A stretch of 64,000 nt of DNA from Oceanivirga miroungae (GTDB taxonomy: Bacteria > Fusobacteriota > Fusobacteriia > Fusobacteriales > Leptotrichiaceae), in NCBI RefSeq assembly GCF_902505095.1, contig NZ_CABWIB010000001.1, forward strand, positions 186,001 through 250,000, in the 5' to 3' direction. Positions 58,610-64,000 of this stretch are shown one piece after another. The first letter of the stretch is position 1. Each line of letters starts with the position of its first letter. The position numbers were made by a program, and so were the translations under genes. The notes under the pieces were generated by a model that was not told the DNA's origin, ran no database searches, and saw only the letters and a list, made by a program, of their open reading frames with translations.

Positions 58610-60208
58610 ATGATAAAAAAAATATTAAGTATAGTAATTTTTTCTTTCGCATTAATATCTTGTGGAGGATCAAATGAAGTAATACCATTAACAATTAACG
58701 TAGGATCAGAAGGAAGAACATTAGATCCACAATTAGCAACTGATTCAACAACAACAGTTGTAAATACATTTTTACAAGAAGGGCTAACTAGACTTGATGT
58801 AAATAGTAAAAAAATAGTTCCAGGACTAGCTAAGAGTTGGGATCTAAGCAAAGATGGACTTGTTTGGACATTTTATTTAAGAGATAATATAAAGTGGTCA
58901 AATGGTGATGAAATAACAGCAAATGATTTTAAATATGCTTGGTTAAGAGCATTAAATCCTGATACTGCTTCAGAATACGCATATATGCTATTTCCAATAA
59001 AAAATGCAAAAGAATATAACGCAAAAAAAGTAAAAGAAGATGAAATTGGTATAAAGGTAATAAATGATAAAACACTAGAAGTTACGTTAAATTCAGTAAC
59101 TCCATATTTCACATCATTAACATCATTTTTAACATATTTACCAGTAAATGAGAAATTTATAAAAAAAGTTGGTTCTGAATTTTCTCTAGAAGCAGATAAA
59201 ATACTTTATTCAGGACCATACAAAATGGTAGATTGGGTACATAATGCTGAAATGAAATTAGAAAAAAATGAAAACTATTATGATAAAGATATCATAAGTG
59301 ATCATAAAGTAGTTCTTAAATTTATTGCTGACTCAACAGCAGCATTAAATATATTTAAAAATGATGAGTTAGATGTAGTGGCATTATCATCAGAACAATA
59401 TGAAAAATTTAAAGATGATAAAAGATTACATTTAGTAGAGGATGCAACTATATGGTACTTAGGGTTTAATCACATGAACTCGTCAGTATTAAAAAATAGA
59501 AAGATTAGAAAAGCAATACTACAAGCAATTGATAAAGAAAAGTTAGTTGAAATTGCAACAAATGGTATAAGTAAAGATATATATAATATAACGCCAACAG
59601 GTGTAGGAATTGAAGGATTTAAAACAAATGACTTTGCTTTAGAAGTTGGAGAAACTTTTTCTAGATTTAATAAAGAAGAAGCAAAAAAACTATTAAAAGA
59701 AGGAATGCGTGAGTTAAACATAGATAAAATGCCAACATTATCGCTAATAGTAAATGATGGTGGGGTAAACAAAAAGTTTGGTGAAATTATACAAGAAGAT
59801 TTAAGAAAAAATTTATCAATAGATATTAATGTAGAGTTAGTTACATTTAAGGAAAGACTAGCTAGAACAAATGCAGGGGATTTTGATATTGTCTTACGTG
59901 GATGGAATGCAGATTATAAAGATCCACTAACATTTTTAGACTTATTTGTAACAAATGGTGGGAATAATAGTGGTAAATATTCTAATAAAGAATATGACGA
60001 AAGTATAAGAATAGCTCAAACAGAAAAAGATCCTAAAAAAAGATTTGAAGCATTAAAAAAAGCTGAAAAAATTGCAGGAGAAGATGTAATAGTAGCAATT
60101 TTACATCAACCAAAAAAACTATACCTTGTAAATCCAAGAGTAAGTAATTATGCTTTTTATGGTATAGGTGTGAAATTTGACTTTACAAGAGCAAAAGTTA
60201 AAGAGTAA
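58610..60208 (+). CDS. OppA-like peptide-binding lipoprotein
   Basis: 532 residues. Signal peptide with lipobox ALISCGGS. The mature part is a family 5 solute-binding protein of the OppA/MppA type: GSEGRTLDPQLATDS, FLQEGLTRLD, GLAKSWDLSKDGLVWTFYLRDNIKWSNGDEITANDFKYAWLRALNP and WNADYKDPLTFLDLF. It captures peptides for an Opp importer. It is not followed by permease genes, so it is an orphan binding protein or uses a distant transporter. A stretch of AAAAGGGGG precedes the ATG. Confidence 0.92.
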   Translation: MIKKILSIVIFSFALISCGGSNEVIPLTINVGSEGRTLDPQLATDSTTTVVNTFLQEGLTRLDVNSKKIVPGLAKSWDLSKDGLVWTFYLRDNIKWSNGDEITANDFKYAWLRALNPDTASEYAYMLFPIKNAKEYNAKKVKEDEIGIKVINDKTLEVTLNSVTPYFTSLTSFLTYLPVNEKFIKKVGSEFSLEADKILYSGPYKMVDWVHNAEMKLEKNENYYDKDIISDHKVVLKFIADSTAALNIFKNDELDVVALSSEQYEKFKDDKRLHLVEDATIWYLGFNHMNSSVLKNRKIRKAILQAIDKEKLVEIATNGISKDIYNITPTGVGIEGFKTNDFALEVGETFSRFNKEEAKKLLKEGMRELNIDKMPTLSLIVNDGGVNKKFGEIIQEDLRKNLSIDINVELVTFKERLARTNAGDFDIVLRGWNADYKDPLTFLDLFVTNGGNNSGKYSNKEYDESIRIAQTEKDPKKRFEALKKAEKIAGEDVIVAILHQPKKLYLVNPRVSNYAFYGIGVKFDFTRAKVKE

Positions 60209-60275
60209 AAATTGAAAAAAATAAGTATTCATGGTACACTATATGAAACACACGTAAAGATTTTAAGGAGATATC

Positions 60276-61112
60276 ATGAATTACTTAGTAGTTATAAATA
60301 ATATAATAAATTATCTTGAAAAAAATTTAGGAAGTGAGATTGATAAAAAATACATATCAGATACATCTGCACTTCCTTATGATATTATTTCAAGATTATT
60401 TACTATACTCACTGGATTTTCAATACATCAGTATTTTAGAAATAGAAAACTTAGCGAAGCTGCAAAAACACTTAGTGAAAATAGCGAAGTAAAAATAACA
60501 GAGTTAGCTTTCTTATATGGATATGATTCGCTAGAGGCTTTTAACCTAGCTTTTAGAAAATACCATGGGAAAGCTCCATCAAGTGTTTTAAAAGGGGCTT
60601 CGTATAATTATTTAACACCTTTAGAACTTCAATTAAATGTTTTAGGCGGAGATAAGTTGAATGTTAAAATAGAAACTATTAGTGATTTAGAAGTAAGTGC
60701 ACTTAGAATTTCAGAAGCAAAAAAAATAAAAAAAGAAGATATAAAAAGTATATGGGATGACTTTAAATTAAAAATTGATGAAGTTATTGATCACAAAACA
60801 ATAGATATATATGAAATTATATGCGATGACAGCAATAATGTACCTACGTATTATGCAGCTTGTAGTAAATTAGATGATAAATTAAATAAAAAACTAAATC
60901 TTAAAAGCTTAATAATACCTAGTAGGCAGTATGCCATATTCACAATAATAGGTTCTGTTGATGATCAAATAGAAAAAGTTATACAAAATATATTAAATAC
61001 ATTTTTTGATTTAGAAGATAATAATAAATATTTTTCTCCTGAATTTGCTTACTATAAAGCAGGTAATAGATTTGATGAGAAATATGAAATTAAATTCTGT
61101 ATTGCAATCTAA
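60276..61112 (+). CDS. AraC-family regulator with GyrI-like domain (first copy)
   Basis: 278 residues. N-terminal double helix-turn-helix of the AraC type (FTILTGFSIHQYFRNRKLSEAAKTL, ITELAFLYGYDSLEAFNLAFRKYHGKAPSSV), then a GyrI-like ligand-binding domain from about 120 (KLNVKIETISDLEVSALRISEA...SIWDDFKLKI, FTIIGSVDDQIEKVI). Rob/BmrR-type regulators of this build sense drugs or other small molecules. AAGGAG precedes the ATG. A paralogue of the same architecture lies at 62756, with two membrane-related genes between them. Confidence 0.88.
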   Translation: MNYLVVINNIINYLEKNLGSEIDKKYISDTSALPYDIISRLFTILTGFSIHQYFRNRKLSEAAKTLSENSEVKITELAFLYGYDSLEAFNLAFRKYHGKAPSSVLKGASYNYLTPLELQLNVLGGDKLNVKIETISDLEVSALRISEAKKIKKEDIKSIWDDFKLKIDEVIDHKTIDIYEIICDDSNNVPTYYAACSKLDDKLNKKLNLKSLIIPSRQYAIFTIIGSVDDQIEKVIQNILNTFFDLEDNNKYFSPEFAYYKAGNRFDEKYEIKFCIAI

Positions 61113-61129
61113 AAAAGGAGGAAATTTAT

Positions 61130-61678
61130 ATGAAGGAAATAAAAAAATTAAAGCAAAAGTGTTTTGCTATTATTATTTCATTAGCGTTAATATCAACTTG
61201 GTATGTTCCTAGTATCATATCTAGTTTTATAACAGACAAAAAAGTAGTAGTTAAAAAAGGTGAAAAAGGTTCAATAAAATCATTTGATTTAGAGATTAAA
61301 TTTGATGCACCAACTAATTGGGAAAGATCAAGACAGGAATCAGACGCCATAATAAAATACGAGTCTAAGGATGAAAAAGCTAAAATAGTTGTAGAAGTAC
61401 TATCAGATTCAACTGATTTTAAAGTGACTTTAGATAGATACATAAAAAATAAAAATAGAGCTAATAAAGCAATTGCTTTAACAGATGAAAAAGTAGAAAA
61501 AAACGGATTTAAAGGTAAATACTTTTATGTTGTAGAACCAATAAAACAACTTTTTGGTAAAGGTGCTGTTTTATATAAAAATGGGACATTTTTATCAGTA
61601 ATTTCTTATGGAAATGAAAAAGAAGCTACAGATAATTTAATGAAAATTTTAGATAGCTTAGAATGGGAGGCAATATAA
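61130..61678 (+). CDS. Signal-anchored PsbP/DUF1795-like protein
   Basis: 182 residues. A hydrophobic N-terminal segment (about 10-32) anchors or exports it. The rest (SFDLEIKFDAPTNWERSRQESDAIIKYESKDEKAKIVVEVL...GKYFYVVEPIKQLFGKGAVLYKNGTFLSVISYG...ILDSLEW) has the strand pattern of PsbP-like domains that hold small lipoproteins or stress proteins in the envelope. AGGAGG precedes the ATG. The stop directly abuts the start of the PrsW-like gene, so both are co-translated. Confidence 0.65.
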   Translation: MKEIKKLKQKCFAIIISLALISTWYVPSIISSFITDKKVVVKKGEKGSIKSFDLEIKFDAPTNWERSRQESDAIIKYESKDEKAKIVVEVLSDSTDFKVTLDRYIKNKNRANKAIALTDEKVEKNGFKGKYFYVVEPIKQLFGKGAVLYKNGTFLSVISYGNEKEATDNLMKILDSLEWEAI

Positions 61679-62752
61679 ATGTTAGATAATAATAATGTAG
61701 TAGAAAGAGAATTTTTTAGACCAGATTTAGCAACTTGGTGGATATTTTGTTTGTTTGTAGCAATATGTGGAGCAGGTGTTAGTATAGAATTTGCAAGTGG
61801 ATTTATAGACACTTCTTATACAATTAAAACTCTAATTCCTTTATTTATTATTACAGCTTTAATATTTATTTCTATAATATTAATTGCAGATCCATATAAG
61901 GCTCGTAGAAATTTTGTTTTACTAATTTCTTTTATAGGAGGGTCTACTATAGCAACATATTTATCTTTACTAGGAAACGGTGAAATAGATAATATAGTAA
62001 TAAATCTTTTACCAGATGGTAAAGGTCTTGAGTGGTCAGCTGCTATTGCGGGACCAACAACAGAAGAGTGGTCAAAAATGCTTGTAATAATTCTTGTTAT
62101 GTTAATAGCATATAAAACTCTTGTAAGACCAATACATGGTTTTTTAGTTGGTGCATTTGTAGGTTTAGGCTTTCAAATGTTTGAAAATGTAAGTTATGCT
62201 ACTAATAGTGCTTTAAGTAATGCAAATAGTGATTTAATGGGAGCTTTATCAACTACAATAATGAGATCTCTTGTAGGTATCTCATCTCACTGGCTATATT
62301 CAGCAATTATAGGAGTAGGGGTTGCAATTCTTTTAAATAGAACTATTCATAAAAAGAGTTTAAAAAAACGTATATTATTATTTATTGCATTTTATTTAAT
62401 AGGATATTTTTGCCACTTTATATGGAATTCTCCACTTGGGTCTTCAAGTATTATAGGGTCTTTATTAATTCCTGTAAAAGTTATATTATGGATTGTTATT
62501 TTATACTATGTAGCAAGATATGCACTAAAAGAAGAAAGAGAGTATTTAAATCAAGTTAAGGATAAAATTGATTTATCTACATTTAAATATGATAAAGAAT
62601 TATTAAGTAAAGCAATTTTAGATAGAAAAAATAGAAAGAAATTCTACAAGGTATTCAAAAAGGAAAAAGGGAAAGAAGAGTTAAAAGCATTAAAAAATGA
62701 ACAAAATATTTATCTTGAAATGTTGCAGGAAACGGGAATAATAAGAGGCTAA
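61679..62752 (+). CDS. prsW: PrsW-family intramembrane metalloprotease
   Basis: 357 residues with about eight membrane segments. PrsW motifs are present: GPTTEEWSKMLVII (Glu-Glu), GFLVGAFVGLGFQMFENVSYA (E-N), ISSHWLYSAIIGVG (His) and FCHFIWNSP (His). These form the zinc site of a CPBP/PrsW-type protease that cuts membrane proteins; in Bacillus PrsW clips an anti-sigma factor. The substrate here could be the neighbouring anchored protein or an anti-sigma factor elsewhere. It directly follows the 61130 gene and precedes the second AraC-type gene by 3 bases. Confidence 0.85.
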   Translation: MLDNNNVVEREFFRPDLATWWIFCLFVAICGAGVSIEFASGFIDTSYTIKTLIPLFIITALIFISIILIADPYKARRNFVLLISFIGGSTIATYLSLLGNGEIDNIVINLLPDGKGLEWSAAIAGPTTEEWSKMLVIILVMLIAYKTLVRPIHGFLVGAFVGLGFQMFENVSYATNSALSNANSDLMGALSTTIMRSLVGISSHWLYSAIIGVGVAILLNRTIHKKSLKKRILLFIAFYLIGYFCHFIWNSPLGSSSIIGSLLIPVKVILWIVILYYVARYALKEEREYLNQVKDKIDLSTFKYDKELLSKAILDRKNRKKFYKVFKKEKGKEELKALKNEQNIYLEMLQETGIIRG

Positions 62753-62755
62753 TAT

Positions 62756-63604
62756 ATGGATTATTTAGCTATATTAATAGAAGTTATAGAATATATAGAA
62801 AGTGATATAAAAAGAGCTATAGACAAGGAATACATTAGTATTAGGTTTGGAGTATCTTATGAAACTTTATCAAGAGTTTCTAGCATATATATGGAAGGCA
62901 TTACCTTAACAAAATACATTAAATATAGAAGATTAAGTGAAGCTTGTAATGAATTATTAGAAACTAATAATATGATTAGCGATATGGCTATTCAATATGG
63001 GTATCAATCTAGTAATGCTTTTTCAAATGCTTTTAAAAAATATCACGGGAATTCGCCATTAGATGTAAGAAATGGTGCAAGCTATAAGAAGTTTTTATTT
63101 AATAGCACAAAACTTTATGAAAAATTAAGTGAAAAAGTAGTAATTACTGTGGAAAATATTAAATCCTATGAAGTAAGTGCTATAAAAATTGGAAACTATA
63201 AAGATTTAATAGAAAAAAAGGTTGATTTCTCATCGCTTTGGAATGATTTTACAAATGATAACGAGAAAAAAACTATGTTAAAAGATAAAAATGTATATGA
63301 AATTATTGATATAGATAACAAAAAAGAGGCTATATACTATATAGCATTTGAAAAACTAGATAAGAATTTAGAAAAAAGTTTAAATATGAAACCACTAAAA
63401 ATTAAGTCTAGTAAATACACGGTATTATCAACAAAAGTAGCTGCAAGATCAAATTTGATGCCTAAAATTTTGGATTATGTTGTATCAAAATTTTTAAGCG
63501 AAGATAATAGAAAAAATCCTAGTCAAAATAGATTTTTATGTGCAAAATCACCTGCCTGGGGCAGTGTTGATTTCGACTTAAAATACTATATAGATATGGA
63601 ATAA
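62756..63604 (+). CDS. AraC-family regulator with GyrI-like domain (second copy)
   Basis: 282 residues, the same two-domain plan as the gene at 60276: ISIRFGVSYETLSRVSSIYMEGITLTKYIKYRRLSEACNELL, DMAIQYGYQSSNAFSNAFKKYHGNSPLDV, then VITVENIKSYEVSAIKIGNY...SSLWNDF. Identity to the first copy is moderate, so this is an old duplication. It is the last gene of the cluster and starts 3 bases after the PrsW-like gene. The two could respond to different ligands. Confidence 0.88.
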   Translation: MDYLAILIEVIEYIESDIKRAIDKEYISIRFGVSYETLSRVSSIYMEGITLTKYIKYRRLSEACNELLETNNMISDMAIQYGYQSSNAFSNAFKKYHGNSPLDVRNGASYKKFLFNSTKLYEKLSEKVVITVENIKSYEVSAIKIGNYKDLIEKKVDFSSLWNDFTNDNEKKTMLKDKNVYEIIDIDNKKEAIYYIAFEKLDKNLEKSLNMKPLKIKSSKYTVLSTKVAARSNLMPKILDYVVSKFLSEDNRKNPSQNRFLCAKSPAWGSVDFDLKYYIDME

Positions 63605-63698
63605 TACATTTAGACCTCATTATTTTTTTACGAGAATGATTATGTACTGTAAAAAATAAATGTATTATACTTAAAGAAAAAACAAAAAAGGAGAAAAG

Positions 63699-64000
63699 AT
63701 GTTTAAAGAAAGAAAAGACGCTATAAAATATAGTGGTATGGGAAAAATTATTGGATTAACTTTACTAATGTTTCTTTTAGGAAATATAGTAATAGAGGGA
63801 GTAACAAGTATACTAGGTGACTTAGTATTTGGAGCTAGTGAAAGCCAAATATCTATAGGATCTACTTTTGCTATGATTTTAAATGTAGTAATAATGACAG
63901 TAATTATGATGCTAGTTAGTAAAATCAAATTAAAAGACTTAGGTCTTGATTCAAAAGCAGTTATAAAAAATATATTAATAGGTGCTATCAGTGGGATACT
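63699..64000 (+). CDS. Membrane protein start, CPBP-family protease candidate
   Basis: From ATG 63699 (AAAAGGAG at 63687-63694) the frame stays open to the right edge: FKERKDAIKYSGMGKIIGLT, LLMFLLGNIVIEGVTSIL and a second hydrophobic segment FAMILNVVIMTVIMMLVSKIKLKDLGLD. Proteins that open this way are often CPBP-type intramembrane proteases, whose catalytic motifs lie further on, outside the window. The identification is therefore weak. Confidence 0.6.
   Translation, partial: MFKERKDAIKYSGMGKIIGLTLLMFLLGNIVIEGVTSILGDLVFGASESQISIGSTFAMILNVVIMTVIMMLVSKIKLKDLGLDSKAVIKNILIGAISGI

Overview
The window is very A+T-rich with strong AAGGAGG-type ribosome binding sites and near-consensus sigma-70-type promoters. 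It encodes Gram-negative outer-membrane proteins: trimeric autotransporters fused to an OmpA-like domain, with YadA heads and anchors. This combination suggests a fusobacterium of the Leptotrichiaceae (Sneathia, Streptobacillus or Leptotrichia-like). The assignment is inferred from composition and gene families; there is no rRNA in the window to prove it.

Positions 1-31,000 are accessory DNA made of stacked mobile elements. It opens with a plasmid- or IME-like module: a divergent XRE repressor and operator, a replisome-organizer-type protein, a MobA/MobL (MobQ-type) relaxase and small unknown genes. A Panacea-type toxin-antitoxin pair and a PIN-like gene follow, the latter cut by an IS3-family element. 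Next come the 3' half of a tyrosine integrase beside 11-bp direct repeats, a JAB/RadC-like protein, a broken DNA-alkylation-repair-like gene, an ABC-2 exporter, an Mrr-like nuclease with a frameshifted PIN gene, and an IS21-family element invaded by an IS110-family element that carries a candidate bridge RNA. Beyond these lie DinD, a broken KilA-N gene, a GIY-YIG/DUF4357 protein, relics of IS3, ISL3 and IS30 elements, and a complete type III toxin-antitoxin locus (promoter, three pseudoknot repeats, terminator, toxin). An IS256-family element sits in the second copy of an attachment-like repeat. A second plasmid-like block on the minus strand (24,597-29,438) holds SSB, a small HTH regulator, a membrane-anchored protein and a striking secreted protein with cysteine-rich repeats. 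A frameshifted ORF6N/PLD gene follows on the plus strand.

From about 31,000 the content looks chromosomal: a sirtuin and a SWIM/SNF2 helicase on the plus strand, then a minus-strand maltodextrin operon (malQ, binding lipoprotein, two permeases) behind a cre-like operator. Divergent from malQ is a promoter whose spacer is a run of ten G residues. This is a classic phase-variation switch, and it drives a GT4 glycosyltransferase and a 748-residue YadA/OmpA fusion protein. After an IS30-family element and an IS1634-family element flanked by an exact-looking 134-bp direct repeat comes a 2,992-residue trimeric autotransporter with the same YadA-anchor-plus-OmpA ending and recent internal duplications. 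The right end carries an SdpR/SdpI pair with a perfect operator, an OppA-like lipoprotein, two AraC/GyrI-like regulators around a PrsW-type protease, and the start of a CPBP-like membrane protein.

Many accessory genes are broken by single-base changes, often in A runs, so much of the left half is decaying. The points that most deserve follow-up are the covarying type III antitoxin RNA, the poly-G promoter, the OmpA-fused adhesins, the cysteine-repeat protein, the attachment-like repeats and the 27-bp GTCGCAA palindromes.
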